Below are positions 8,749 through 16,921 of a DNA stretch of 64,000 nucleotides, piece after piece. Location of the stretch: assembly GCA_033851955.1 (NCBI GenBank), contig JAWSVK010000019.1:1-64000 (forward strand). Reading direction: 5' to 3'. A program made the position numbers and the translations under genes. The notes below the pieces were generated by a model. It was given only the letters and a program-made list of their open reading frames with translations, was not told where the DNA came from and did not search any database. This DNA comes from Profundibacter sp033851955. Its GTDB lineage: Bacteria; Pseudomonadota; Alphaproteobacteria; Rhodobacterales; Rhodobacteraceae. The first letter of the stretch is position 1. Every line of letters starts with the position of its first letter.

Positions 8749-9435
8749 TCAGCGCACAACAGCTAAACCAGGCGGCGTATCCTTGCTGCTGGCCAAACGA
8801 TAATGCTCTGCAAGATGTTGGATGTGTTTTGCTGCAATGACTTGGGCACGCGCAACGTCCCCTTTTACACAGGCGTCAAGCAAGGCCGCATGCTGGGCCA
8901 TTGCGTCATTATATTGCGCCTTCATAATGGTGAATAAATGCGTGCGCAGGGCCATTAGCGGACCGATTGTAGTTTGGTAAATCTTTAGGATCGAGCTGTT
9001 TTCACTACATTCGATGATGGCTTGGTGAAATTGCATATCGCTCTTGGAATAGGCATGGGAGTCGTCACTCCTAATAGCAAACTGCATCTGCTCAAACTCG
9101 TGCCTAAGCTTGGCAATCAATGTCTCGGGATTGCGTTGAAGGGCGAACTTTATGCAGGCCGCTTCCAAAATTGCACGGTGATCGCATAGGTCGGTGACTG
9201 TTTTTGTATCCGGCGTAAATACAAAGGTTCCACGTTTGGGCAAAACCCGAACCAAGCCTTCGATTTGAAGCAAAGCCAGCGCTTCACGCACTGGCGACCG
9301 GCTGATTTCCAGCATATCTGCCAACTTTTGTTCCGATAGTTTCGCCCCCAATTGCAACTCGCCGCGAAAGATAGCATTGCGGATGCGTTCAGCGGTGATT
9401 TCCATCAAGGATTTCTGCGGTGTGATGGGGTCCAT
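8749..9435 (-). CDS. GntR-family transcriptional regulator with FCD ligand domain
   Basis: A 228-residue regulator of the FadR subfamily. Residues ~8-75 form the winged helix: ERIRNAIFRGELQLGAKLSEQKLADMLEISRSPVREAL is split over the canonical helix-turn-helix, with the SRSPVREAL recognition helix. The remaining ~150 residues are the all-helical FCD domain, with metal-binding type positions such as the HQAIIECS and ALLDACVKGD segments. It precedes the TRAP operon in the same direction and is the obvious candidate to control it in response to the imported organic acid. It is divergent from the MBL/TTT operon, so it could also act there; a short ATGTAACAT dyad lies at 9480-9488. Confidence 0.9.
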   Translation of the reverse strand: MDPITPQKSLMEITAERIRNAIFRGELQLGAKLSEQKLADMLEISRSPVREALALLQIEGLVRVLPKRGTFVFTPDTKTVTDLCDHRAILEAACIKFALQRNPETLIAKLRHEFEQMQFAIRSDDSHAYSKSDMQFHQAIIECSENSSILKIYQTTIGPLMALRTHLFTIMKAQYNDAMAQHAALLDACVKGDVARAQVIAAKHIQHLAEHYRLASSKDTPPGLAVVR

Positions 9436-9595
9436 TTGGGCGGCTCCTGCGTGCGGAAATTTACAGATACACTCCTACCATGTAACATATCAGTTGACGA
9501 GAGGGCCAAACATGCAACAGTGTAGTTCACACGTTAAGGATCACACATGATTCCGTATTTCTCGCGGATCCTGACCAACTGGAGGAGGAACCAAA

Positions 9596-10564
9596 TTGCC
9601 AAACTTACTAAAGGCAAAAGTCAAAACATTGACCACGGCCGCCATCATTGCTGCAAGCTTTGCCGCGCCAGCAATGGCCGAGTCTCTTTTTGAGGGCTGC
9701 CCATCCAAACCGATTCTGCAACGGTTCATCGAATTCGGTAAATCTGGCAAAATGCCACCAGATTTAGGGAAATGGCTGAACACGCCTGCCGACCAATATG
9801 TTGAACCATGGAAGCCGTTCGACAACGTCGATTTTGTCGGCATCTGCTGGGTTTCGGCATGGCTGATCCACACTGACGACGGCACAATCTTAATCGATAC
9901 GCTCTATGGACCGTTCCAAAAAACCATTCTGGACAACATCACCAAAACCGGCACCGATCTGGCCGACATCAAATATGTTTTAATGACGCATGGGCATTTC
10001 GACCATGTGGGCGGCGCGGCATCGCTAAAGGCACAATTGCCAAACGCCAAGTTTGTGATGACCCAAGGCGGCTGGGACGAGGCCGCGGAGTCGGCTGCCA
10101 AATCTGAGGGCCGACGCGCATGGACCATGATTGACACCGACATCGTGGTTGCAGATGGCGACGAAATCACCCTGGGCGGCAACACCATTCAGGTGGTCGA
10201 AACACCCGGCCACACATGGGGCACCGCGTCCTACATTTATGATGTCAAAGACGGCGACGAAACCTACCGCGCGATCACGATCGGTGGCTTGGGCCTGAAC
10301 GCGATCGACGGCCCCGCGCAAGTCGAGGCTTACATCCAAAGCGTCGACCGCATACGCGAATTGGTCGAGGCCAGTGGCACGCCCATTTCAGCACACCTTA
10401 CAACGCACGGTTTTTCCGCTAACATGGATGAACAACGCCAAGAATTAGCAGCACGTAAAGCAGGTGAACCGAATGTCTTTGTCGACCCTCAGGCCTTGCT
10501 TGGACAGGTTGCTGGCCTACGGGGTCGCGCGCTTAAACGCCTTGAGCTCGAAAATGCTAAGTAG
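9596..10564 (+). CDS. Secreted metallo-beta-lactamase-fold hydrolase (TTG start)
   Basis: A 322-residue MBL-fold protein with a signal peptide (residues 1-28, ...FAAPAMA|ES). Zinc-ligand motifs are HGHFDH at 132-137, H206 in ETPGHTWG and a late histidine (H267 or H271 in HLTTHGF), the arrangement of class-B3-like and general MBL hydrolases. No ATG is available near the start; TTG at 9596 lies 5 bases after a strong GGAGGAGGAA, which decides the start. Being periplasmic and encoded 34 bases before a TTT importer, it probably releases a carboxylate that the importer takes up, for instance from an ester, thioester or lactone. The chemistry cannot be read from sequence alone. Confidence 0.85.
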   Translation: MPNLLKAKVKTLTTAAIIAASFAAPAMAESLFEGCPSKPILQRFIEFGKSGKMPPDLGKWLNTPADQYVEPWKPFDNVDFVGICWVSAWLIHTDDGTILIDTLYGPFQKTILDNITKTGTDLADIKYVLMTHGHFDHVGGAASLKAQLPNAKFVMTQGGWDEAAESAAKSEGRRAWTMIDTDIVVADGDEITLGGNTIQVVETPGHTWGTASYIYDVKDGDETYRAITIGGLGLNAIDGPAQVEAYIQSVDRIRELVEASGTPISAHLTTHGFSANMDEQRQELAARKAGEPNVFVDPQALLGQVAGLRGRALKRLELENAK

Positions 10565-10598
10565 TGAACGAAACTAAAACACCAACGGAGGAAAGCCA

Positions 10599-11546
10599 AT
10601 GACTTTTAAAACGAAAATTCTAGCGCTAAGCGTTGCCGCCCTGATGGCAGTTACAGCCCCAGTGGCCGCCGAAGATTGGGCCCCAGACGGCCCGCTGACC
10701 ATCCAGATCGGCTTTGGTGCCGGTGGCTCGACCGACACAATGGGCCGCGTGTTGGGCCAAGTGATGAAGGAAAACACTGGTTGGAACATTGTTGTTGAAA
10801 ACAAACCAGGTGGGGGTGGCGTTGCCATGTTCACGGGGATTTCGCAGATGCCAGCAAACAACAACATTATCGGCATGGGTGTCAGCATTCCGGTGTTGGT
10901 GCAGCTTGTGAAGCGCGGCGATCAACTGCCGTTTGACCAAGACAGCTTTGATTACCTTGGCACCATCGCCAAGGCCGAATTGGCACTGGTCGCCAGCAAA
11001 GATGCGCCGTTTGACGATCTTGATGGTATGGTTGCCCACGCCAAGTCCGAGGGTTCACTGGCGGTCGCGACCATGGCGCCACCCCAAGTTTTGATGATGA
11101 AAGCAACCACCAGATCTAAGGGCGCCGAATTCAATCTGGTCACAGCTGATGGCGGAGCCGAAGTCATGAAACTGATCCTTGGCGGTCAGGTGCTTGCGGG
11201 CTTTGGCTCGGGTGAGCAATTCCCCTATCTGGAATCTGGTGACATGAAGGTCATCGCGGGCGCCAACCAAGAGCGCCTTAGCTTTGCACCTGACGTGAAG
11301 ACTTTTGTTGAATCTGGCGTCAACGCATTTGTTGATCCGGTGTTCTTTTTGGCAATGACGAAAGGCACCGATCCAGAAGCCGTCAAAGCGATTGCAGCGG
11401 CGCTAGACGAAGCGATCAAATCTGACGCTATCGCCGAGATCGTTTTGAACGCCGTCAAAGGCGAGCCGATCAACCTTGGCCCAGAGGGCACCCACAAAAT
11501 GATGGTGGATGGTCTTGACGCGGCTAAGGTTCTGTTCGCAGAATAA
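10599..11546 (+). CDS. TTT importer substrate-binding protein, TctC (Bug) family
   Basis: A 315-residue periplasmic binding protein with a Sec signal (1-24, APVAA|ED). The Bug-family pattern is clear: LTIQIGFGAGGSTDTMGRVL (the first carboxylate-binding loop), the NIVVENKPGGGG motif, and the second loop region after the crossover. These proteins bind dicarboxylates, citrate, nicotinate or aromatic acids through water-mediated contacts. It is followed by a GC-rich hairpin and then TctB and TctA. The surrounding aromatic genes make an aromatic or aryl-chain acid a reasonable guess for the ligand, but this is inference. Confidence 0.9.
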   Translation: MTFKTKILALSVAALMAVTAPVAAEDWAPDGPLTIQIGFGAGGSTDTMGRVLGQVMKENTGWNIVVENKPGGGGVAMFTGISQMPANNNIIGMGVSIPVLVQLVKRGDQLPFDQDSFDYLGTIAKAELALVASKDAPFDDLDGMVAHAKSEGSLAVATMAPPQVLMMKATTRSKGAEFNLVTADGGAEVMKLILGGQVLAGFGSGEQFPYLESGDMKVIAGANQERLSFAPDVKTFVESGVNAFVDPVFFLAMTKGTDPEAVKAIAAALDEAIKSDAIAEIVLNAVKGEPINLGPEGTHKMMVDGLDAAKVLFAE

Positions 11547-11554
11547 ACAATCTT

Positions 11555-11582
11555 GCGCCCCGCCACATCGGCGGTGGGGCGC
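11555..11582 (+). repeat. Intercistronic hairpin between tctC and tctB
   Basis: GCGCC-CCGCC pairs with GGCGG-(TGG)-GGCGC around the loop ACATC, giving about 10 base pairs with a three-base bulge. There is no T run after it, so it is more likely an RNA-processing or partial-termination element that raises binding-protein over permease levels than a full terminator. Confidence 0.6.
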
Positions 11583-11609
11583 ATACAAATATTCTGGGGG
11601 TTTTATAAT

Positions 11610-12029
11610 ATGAATGCAGACCGCGTGTCAGGCGCCTTTTTCCTGCTTTTTGGATTGTCTCTGTATTTCCTGATCATCCCCAATTACGTCGAATATGTCG
11701 ACGGCAGTAATATCTCTCCCACCACTATGCCCAATATCATTGCCCTTGTGATCGCCATATCGGGCAGCATTTTGATGCTGAAACCAACCACGCAAACCAT
11801 TCGTGACCCACACAAGATGGTAATCACCGGCATGTATGTCGCTGTGTTGACGTTTGGCATCTACGCCATGTCTTTGTGGGGTTTCGAATACGTCGCCCCT
11901 GTTATTGCCTTCGCGATCATGTGGCTGATCGGCGAACGGCGCCCGCTGTGGTTGCTCAGCGGAATTGTGATCATGCCGACCCTAATCTGGTTTATCGTCA
12001 CCTATCTGCTCGAGCGGGCATTGCCATGA
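11610..12029 (+). CDS. TTT importer small membrane protein, TctB family
   Basis: A 139-residue membrane protein with four hydrophobic helices, matching the size and topology of TctB. Typical parts are the first helix after a short N terminus (DRVSGAFFLLFGLSLYFLIIP) and the paired last helices (YVAPVIAFAIMWLIGERRPLWLLSGIVIMP is interrupted by the charged ERRP turn). The chosen ATG at 11610 follows CTGGGGG at a proper distance; a longer reading frame from 11553 would run through the hairpin and is rejected. It forms the membrane unit together with TctA, encoded 12 bases downstream. Confidence 0.85.
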   Translation: MNADRVSGAFFLLFGLSLYFLIIPNYVEYVDGSNISPTTMPNIIALVIAISGSILMLKPTTQTIRDPHKMVITGMYVAVLTFGIYAMSLWGFEYVAPVIAFAIMWLIGERRPLWLLSGIVIMPTLIWFIVTYLLERALP

Positions 12030-12041
12030 GGGGTTTTGGGC

Positions 12042-13538
12042 ATGGTTGATCTCTCGGTTATTCTCGCCGGATTTTCAGATGCGTTTTCGCTCTATAATCT
12101 GATGTTCGTGCTGTTTGGCGTGGTGCTGGGCCAATTCGTTGGGGCGGTGCCCGGCATTGGCCCTATTATGGCCATGGCCATTGCAATCCCGTTTACCTTT
12201 GGCATTGATCCCCTGCCCGCCATCGCCTTTCTGGTTGGCGTCAACAAAGGCGGGCTTGTCGGCGGTGCCGTCCCCGCGGTTTTGATGAACACACCCGGCA
12301 CGCCCGACGCTGCCGCGACTGCCTTGGATGGATACCCGTTGGCCCAACAGGGCAAACCCCTTAAGGCCACAAAGATGGCGCTATTTGCGTCGGTTACAGG
12401 TGATACCTTCAGCGACATCGTACTGATCACTGTCTCCGCCCCGTTGGCCATTTTGGCCTTGAAAATGGGTCCGATTGAAATCGTCGCCCTTATGATTTTT
12501 GCGTTTTCGGTTTTGGCGGGGTTGATCGGCAACTCGCTGACCAAAGGCGTTATCGCAGCCGCCCTTGGCCTGCTGTTCGCCTCAATCGGCAGCGACCCAG
12601 AAAACTATACCCCCCGCCTGATGTTCGGCTATTGGGAGCTGTTTGACGGGCTGCCTTTGCCCTCGGTTGCCATTGGGATGCTGGCGATCTCGGAAATCCT
12701 GCACCGGTTATCAGTTTCCCACGGCAACGTGTCTTCGGCCGTCGTAATTGTTGACTCCGGCAATCCAGACGATCAGCGCGTGACATGGGCTGAATATTGG
12801 TCCTGTCGCTATACCATGCTGCGCGGTGCCACCATTGGCACCATTTTGGGCGCCTTACCAGGCATCGGCTCCACGGCGGCGGCCTTCATGTCCTACGCCA
12901 TGACCAAGGCCAGCGCAAAAGACCCCGCCAGTTTTGGCAAAGGCAACATCCATGGCATCGCTGCCGCAGAATCCGCCAACTCGGCTGTGGTTGGCGCAAA
13001 CCTAATCCCGCTGCTGACGCTTGGCATTCCGGGCAGCGTCGGTGCGGCTTTGATCATCTCGGCCTTCATGATCCACGGCTTGCAACCCGGCCCGCTGTTG
13101 TTTGAAAACCAAGGTCGTCTGGTCTACGGGTTGTTTGGCGCGATGCTGATGGCGAATTTCTTGAACCTTTGGGTAGGTCAGCTGGGCCTACGGCTCTGGG
13201 TCAAAGTGGTTTCAGCCCCTGAATCGATCATCTTTTCCTCAGCCTTGCTGTTGTGTTTTGTCGGCGTGTCGATGGCCACCGGCGGGTTGTTTGGCGTGGC
13301 GATCATGCTGATCTTTGCCGTGATGGGCTACCTTATGGCCAGCTTTGGCTACTCGCTGGTGATCTTTATAATCGCGTTTTTTCTGGGCCCACGGCTGGAA
13401 AAATCAATCGCACAGACATTGGCCCTGACAAACGGCGATCTGACCCAGGTTTTTTATAGCCCTGTGGCCGTGGCGCTGTTGGTGCTTTCGGTTGTATCCG
13501 TGTTTTATTTCTTGTCGCGCAATGAGCCCAAACTCTAA
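12042..13538 (+). CDS. TTT importer large permease, TctA family
   Basis: A 498-residue membrane protein with about 11-12 helices, standard for TctA. The two copies of the family signature GxxPGxG, produced by internal duplication, are visible as GAVPGIGPIMAMAIAIPF near residue 35 and GALPGIGSTAAAFMSYA near 270; the NTPGTPDAAAT segment near 85 is also typical. The ATG at 12042 has GAGGGG eight bases upstream; the TTG at 12036 is too close to it. The stop overlaps the stop of the convergent hydroxylase gene by a few bases. Confidence 0.92.
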   Translation: MVDLSVILAGFSDAFSLYNLMFVLFGVVLGQFVGAVPGIGPIMAMAIAIPFTFGIDPLPAIAFLVGVNKGGLVGGAVPAVLMNTPGTPDAAATALDGYPLAQQGKPLKATKMALFASVTGDTFSDIVLITVSAPLAILALKMGPIEIVALMIFAFSVLAGLIGNSLTKGVIAAALGLLFASIGSDPENYTPRLMFGYWELFDGLPLPSVAIGMLAISEILHRLSVSHGNVSSAVVIVDSGNPDDQRVTWAEYWSCRYTMLRGATIGTILGALPGIGSTAAAFMSYAMTKASAKDPASFGKGNIHGIAAAESANSAVVGANLIPLLTLGIPGSVGAALIISAFMIHGLQPGPLLFENQGRLVYGLFGAMLMANFLNLWVGQLGLRLWVKVVSAPESIIFSSALLLCFVGVSMATGGLFGVAIMLIFAVMGYLMASFGYSLVIFIIAFFLGPRLEKSIAQTLALTNGDLTQVFYSPVAVALLVLSVVSVFYFLSRNEPKL

Positions 13539-15433
13539 CGAAACACGCCTTCAAAAAACGCGGCTATTTCTTCATGCGCATCTAGCGGCAAAACCTGGGC
13601 GACATATTGATCGGGGCGGACAATCACAACCGCGCCTTTCGTTCGATCAATGCCCCGCATATCAAAAATGTCGCCAGCGCCTTTGTGGTTGGCACAGAAC
13701 ACTTTTTCATAGTCAATCAGACCAAACTTGCCTTTGTGCGGGCGCAATACAGGGTGCATCGCCTCAAAGGTCAACTCTCGAAACCCTTGCGGATAGATTG
13801 CCCTGACATCGACAAGCGCATCTGCATCGTCGCCAGCGCGTCGAAACTGATTCAGCGGTGATTTGTCATGCCCGTGCAAATACGCGCAAAGACCACGCAA
13901 AGGCGCATCATCCCGTGGCGCAAACAAAAAGACCGTCCAACGCATTCCGGCCTCAATGACGTGACCCAGTTGCATCGGCTTTGCATCCGCCAATCGAACC
14001 ACAGGGGCAGAATGAAACCGCCGTCCAACCTCAAACCCAGTCGCTAAATTTTGCCAGTCATTGCTTCCTGTAAGCGCTGAAGGCTCGTACTTAATCGTCA
14101 GCCCCGCCGTGAAGTCCCCGCCCTCAACAAACTGGCGCTGAACCCGTGGCATTTCATCGCCCGCATCTGCTTTGGCCGGCGCGGCACTGACAACACGCGA
14201 CCACTTGTGATCATACTCAATTAGCGATTTGGCCGCGCCCCAACGCTCAGCCGAATAGGAATGCAGCAACTCGGGGTTTGCGCGTCCGGTCAGAACCGAA
14301 ATCAGCTTCCAACCCAGATTGAACGTGTCTCCCATCGAGACATTCATGCCCTGCCCCGCTTTTGGGCTATGGGTGTGACAGGCATCACCTGCCGTAAACA
14401 CGCGTGGAGTGCGGCCCGTCGTGTCGCCATTTGGAACATCATCGAATGTGTCGGTCAACCGGTGGCCAATCTCGTAGATCGACCACCAGACTACGTCCTT
14501 CACCTCAAACGCATAGGGCCGCAAAATACGCCTCGCCCGCACGATGATATCCTCAACACCCAAACCACGCTCCGCCACCCGCTCGGTCTCGCTCAGCTTG
14601 TCCATCTCGACATAAAGCCGCAGCAAATAGCCGCCCTCGCGTGGCAGCACCAGAATGCTGCCTTCATCGCTGGATTGGATGATTGATTTCATCCGAATGT
14701 CCGGAAAATCCGTGACCGCCAAAATATCCATGACGCCCCATGCTTGGTGGGCCGCGTCGCCATGCAGTTTGCCTCCGATGGCGTGGCGTACCCTGCTGCG
14801 CGCACCATCGCATCCGACCACATAGTTGGCCTGCACTGTTTCAAACTGCCCCGCGCGCGCGGGGTCCGTATGCTCCAGCGTCACTGTCACCGGATGCTCG
14901 CTAAGGGTGGGATCTACGACAACATCAACGACTTGCAGACAGTAATCCGGCACCAACCGCGTCGGCGCATTGCGCATGATATCGAGATACATGTCATGCA
15001 CCCGCGCCTGATTAATCAGCACATGCGGCATTTCAGAAAGCCCGTCTTGGACATCCTGAACACGACCCACGCGCTGAATGCTCTGTGGTTTTTTGGGATC
15101 TGGTTGCCAAAACGTGGTTTCGTTGATCCAAACGGACTCGCGTTTGACCTTGTCCGCAAACCCAAACGCCTGAAACATTTCCATCGAGCGCACGCTGATC
15201 CCATCCGCCTGCCCTTTTTCCATTGGCCCGCTTTTAGGTTCAACAATCATGGTGGCAATCTGTGGCCAAGCCGCTAGTTGTGCCGCCAGACAAAGCCCCG
15301 CAGGGCCACAGCCCGCAATCAAAACATCTACCTTTTGTGGCAAGCCATTGGGCCCATTTTTGCGGGCATTTTCGCGGGCTGGATCAAAGTTATCAGGGTC
15401 TCCAGCGGTGAAACCATTCAGATGATACTGCAT
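13535..15433 (-). CDS. FAD-dependent aromatic hydroxylase (3-hydroxybenzoate 4-hydroxylase / phenol 2-monooxygenase family)
   Basis: A 632-residue class-A flavoprotein monooxygenase. Visible are the FAD Rossmann motif GCGPAG at 41-46, the DG motif VVGCDGARSRVRHAIGG, the second FAD motif GDACHTHSPKAGQGMN, and the C-terminal thioredoxin-like phenol-hydroxylase domain ending in DQYVAQVLPLD. Length and domain order match MobA-type 3-hydroxybenzoate 4-hydroxylases (product protocatechuate) rather than the ~390-residue PobA type. The ATG at 15433 has AAGGA six bases upstream and is preferred to the ATG at 15469. It is divergent from a MarR gene with two shared operators, as in the known mobA/mobR regulation of Comamonas. 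The exact phenolic substrate is unproven. Confidence 0.82.
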   Translation of the reverse strand: MQYHLNGFTAGDPDNFDPARENARKNGPNGLPQKVDVLIAGCGPAGLCLAAQLAAWPQIATMIVEPKSGPMEKGQADGISVRSMEMFQAFGFADKVKRESVWINETTFWQPDPKKPQSIQRVGRVQDVQDGLSEMPHVLINQARVHDMYLDIMRNAPTRLVPDYCLQVVDVVVDPTLSEHPVTVTLEHTDPARAGQFETVQANYVVGCDGARSRVRHAIGGKLHGDAAHQAWGVMDILAVTDFPDIRMKSIIQSSDEGSILVLPREGGYLLRLYVEMDKLSETERVAERGLGVEDIIVRARRILRPYAFEVKDVVWWSIYEIGHRLTDTFDDVPNGDTTGRTPRVFTAGDACHTHSPKAGQGMNVSMGDTFNLGWKLISVLTGRANPELLHSYSAERWGAAKSLIEYDHKWSRVVSAAPAKADAGDEMPRVQRQFVEGGDFTAGLTIKYEPSALTGSNDWQNLATGFEVGRRFHSAPVVRLADAKPMQLGHVIEAGMRWTVFLFAPRDDAPLRGLCAYLHGHDKSPLNQFRRAGDDADALVDVRAIYPQGFRELTFEAMHPVLRPHKGKFGLIDYEKVFCANHKGAGDIFDMRGIDRTKGAVVIVRPDQYVAQVLPLDAHEEIAAFFEGVFR

Positions 15434-15470
15434 GTCGTTTCCTTTTGGCTGCGCAATCGTGACTGGCATT

Positions 15471-15485
15471 AGTAACTATACTTAT
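15471..15485. promoter_or_regulatory. MarR operator copy 1 (hydroxylase side)
   Basis: AGTAACTATACTTAT is an imperfect dyad (AGTAA...ACTTAT) identical at 12 of 15 positions to the second copy at 15501-15515. It lies between the two candidate starts of the hydroxylase gene on its upstream side, where a bound repressor would block transcription. Confidence 0.65.
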
Positions 15486-15500
15486 TAATTTTGTCAATAA

Positions 15501-15515
15501 AGTAAGTGTACTTAC
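15501..15515. promoter_or_regulatory. MarR operator copy 2 (regulator side), overlapping a TTGACA box
   Basis: AGTAAGTGTACTTAC contains the perfect dyad GTAAGT-GT-ACTTAC. Its start is exactly 30 bp from the start of copy 1, about three helical turns. A TTGACA hexamer on the minus strand (15494-15499) lies between the two copies and could be the -35 box for the hydroxylase, so occupancy of both sites would cover the promoter. Confidence 0.68.
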
Positions 15516-15575
15516 AGAATGGGTTCCCCTAAAGTTTCAAACATGGATTTTAACGAGATTTCAAAAGGAGACCCC

Positions 15576-16016
15576 ATGCACGCCCAACACATGGCTGGCC
15601 ACCTCATTCGGCGCCTGCACCAAGTATCATCGCATGTTTTCGCGACCCAAACACAGGCGGCTGGCTTCAAAATGACCGCTGTTCAATTTGCGGCAATGGA
15701 CGCCATCCAATCCAACCCCGGCGCGGATCAAGCACAGATCGCGTCGCTGATTTCTTATGATCGCGCCACCATCGGCGGCGTCATTGACCGACTTGAAAAA
15801 AAAGGGCTGGTGGCACGCGAAGTCAGCGCAAGTGATCGACGCGCGCGTGAGGTCAGATTGACGCCCCTAGGCGAGAAAACTTACGGCCCGCTTTTGGCGG
15901 TGGTGCAAGCACTACAAACCGACATTTTAAGCGGCCTTAGTGAGGTGGAAAAAGAACAATTCCTATCTCTGGCAGCCAAGGCAATGACCCCTTGTGATTC
16001 TAACGAACCAAGCTGA
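15576..16016 (+). CDS. MarR-family regulator, probable repressor of the adjacent hydroxylase
   Basis: A 146-residue MarR protein. The winged helix is seen in MTAVQFAAMDAIQSNPGADQAQIASLISYDRATIGGVIDRLEKKGLV, broken here over helices 2-4 with the recognition helix DRATIGGVIDRLEKKG, followed by the wing SASDRRAREVRLTPLGEK. The start at 15576 has AAAAGGAGA nine bases upstream; an upstream ATG at 15519 would add a poorly conserved 19-residue leader and begin almost inside the operator. It is divergent from the flavin hydroxylase and shares a control region with two matching operators. MobR of Comamonas, a MarR repressor released by 3-hydroxybenzoate, is the nearest known precedent. Confidence 0.88.
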   Translation: MHAQHMAGHLIRRLHQVSSHVFATQTQAAGFKMTAVQFAAMDAIQSNPGADQAQIASLISYDRATIGGVIDRLEKKGLVAREVSASDRRAREVRLTPLGEKTYGPLLAVVQALQTDILSGLSEVEKEQFLSLAAKAMTPCDSNEPS

Positions 16017-16105
16017 ACTGCGACGGGTCAACAAAACCCTATCACGTAACCTATTGAAAAGACCGGATGCGCAGGATAATAAATAGATATGACACATAAC
16101 AATTA

Positions 16106-16130
16106 TATAATATGGTAAGTTCAAATTACC
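16106..16130 (+). promoter_or_regulatory. Promoter -10 box and overlapping dyad for the hydroxycinnamate-type operon
   Basis: TATAAT at 16106-16111 is a perfect -10 hexamer with no convincing -35 box. Immediately downstream GGTAA-N7-TTACC (16114-16130) is a 17-bp dyad that would cover the transcription start. It lies 17 bases before the SDR start codon and is a natural operator for the MarR protein encoded three genes downstream. Confidence 0.55.
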
Positions 16131-16146
16131 GATTGGAGAGACCGAA

Positions 16147-16911
16147 ATGAAAGTAGCAGGAAACATCGCACTGGTTACCGGAGGCGGCAGCGGATTGGGC
16201 GCCGCAACAGCCCGCCATTTGGCCGAATTGGGCGCCAAAGTGGCGGTGTTGGATTTCAATATCGAGGCTGCCAATGCTGTGGCCGCTGAAATCGGCGGCA
16301 TCTCGGTGCAGGCTGACGTTAGTGACGCCGACGCTGTTGGCGCAGCCTTCGAGGCCGCGATCAGCCATTTTGGCGCTGCGCCCCGCATTGTGATCAACTG
16401 CGCTGGCGTCGGCACCGCGGCACGCATTGTCGGACGCGAGGGCAAACTGTCCTTGGACGTGTTTGAAAAAACCCTGAAAGTGAACCTTTTTGGCACGTAC
16501 AATGTGATGAGCCATGGTGCAAAGCATATGGCCCTGCTGGAACCCCTCACCGATGGAGAGCGCGGCGTTGTAATCAACACCGCCTCGGTCGCTTTTGAAG
16601 ACGGCCAACTTGGCCAAGCTGCTTACGCGGCCTCAAAGGGGGCAATCGCGTCGATGTGCCTGCCCGCCGCGCGCGAATTTGCCCAATTCGGCATCCGCGT
16701 CATGTCGATTGCCCCGGGGCTGTTCTATACCCCAATGATGGAAGGCCTGCCCGAAGATGTCACCGCAAAAATTACCGCTGACATCCCGTTTCCTGCCCGC
16801 CTTGGTGCGCCCAAAGAATACGCGCTATTGGCAGAACAAATCGTTGAGAACCCCTTTTTGAATGGAACCACAATTAGGTTGGATGGCGCCGTACGCCTGC
16901 CCCCGCGCTAG
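16147..16911 (+). CDS. SDR-family 3-hydroxyacyl-CoA dehydrogenase-like oxidoreductase
   Basis: A 254-residue classical short-chain dehydrogenase. NAD-binding motif TGGGSGLG at 11-18, an acidic residue after strand 2 (VLDFN, D36) indicating NAD+, NCAG at 84-87, S147, and the catalytic Y160-x3-K164. The sequence, including EGKLSLDVFEKTLKVNLFGT, is closest in style to type-2 3-hydroxyacyl-CoA dehydrogenases (HSD17B10-like). In the run with a crotonase, a CoA ligase and an ACMSD-type hydrolase it would oxidise an aryl-3-hydroxypropanoyl-CoA to the 3-keto thioester. Start has GGAGAG upstream. Confidence 0.85.
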   Translation: MKVAGNIALVTGGGSGLGAATARHLAELGAKVAVLDFNIEAANAVAAEIGGISVQADVSDADAVGAAFEAAISHFGAAPRIVINCAGVGTAARIVGREGKLSLDVFEKTLKVNLFGTYNVMSHGAKHMALLEPLTDGERGVVINTASVAFEDGQLGQAAYAASKGAIASMCLPAAREFAQFGIRVMSIAPGLFYTPMMEGLPEDVTAKITADIPFPARLGAPKEYALLAEQIVENPFLNGTTIRLDGAVRLPPR

Positions 16912-16921
16912 GAGAACCACG

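Noticed and set aside
9436..9595. Possible promoter TTGACG at 9494 for the MBL/TTT operon
   Set aside because: No -10 box at proper spacing; the region probably contains the promoters of both divergent units, but they cannot be placed.
11553..11609. Longer TctB beginning at 11553
   Set aside because: The start would be within the intercistronic hairpin; ATG 11610 has CTGGGGG upstream and begins the usual N terminus.
14744..15277. Open frame of 177 codons opposite the flavin hydroxylase
   Set aside because: Shadow of the FAD-binding domain coding region; no domain or start signal.
15519..15575. Upstream ATG at 15519 for the MarR gene next to the hydroxylase
   Set aside because: It lies four bases from the operator and lacks a ribosome site, while ATG 15576 has AAAAGGAGA at the proper distance.
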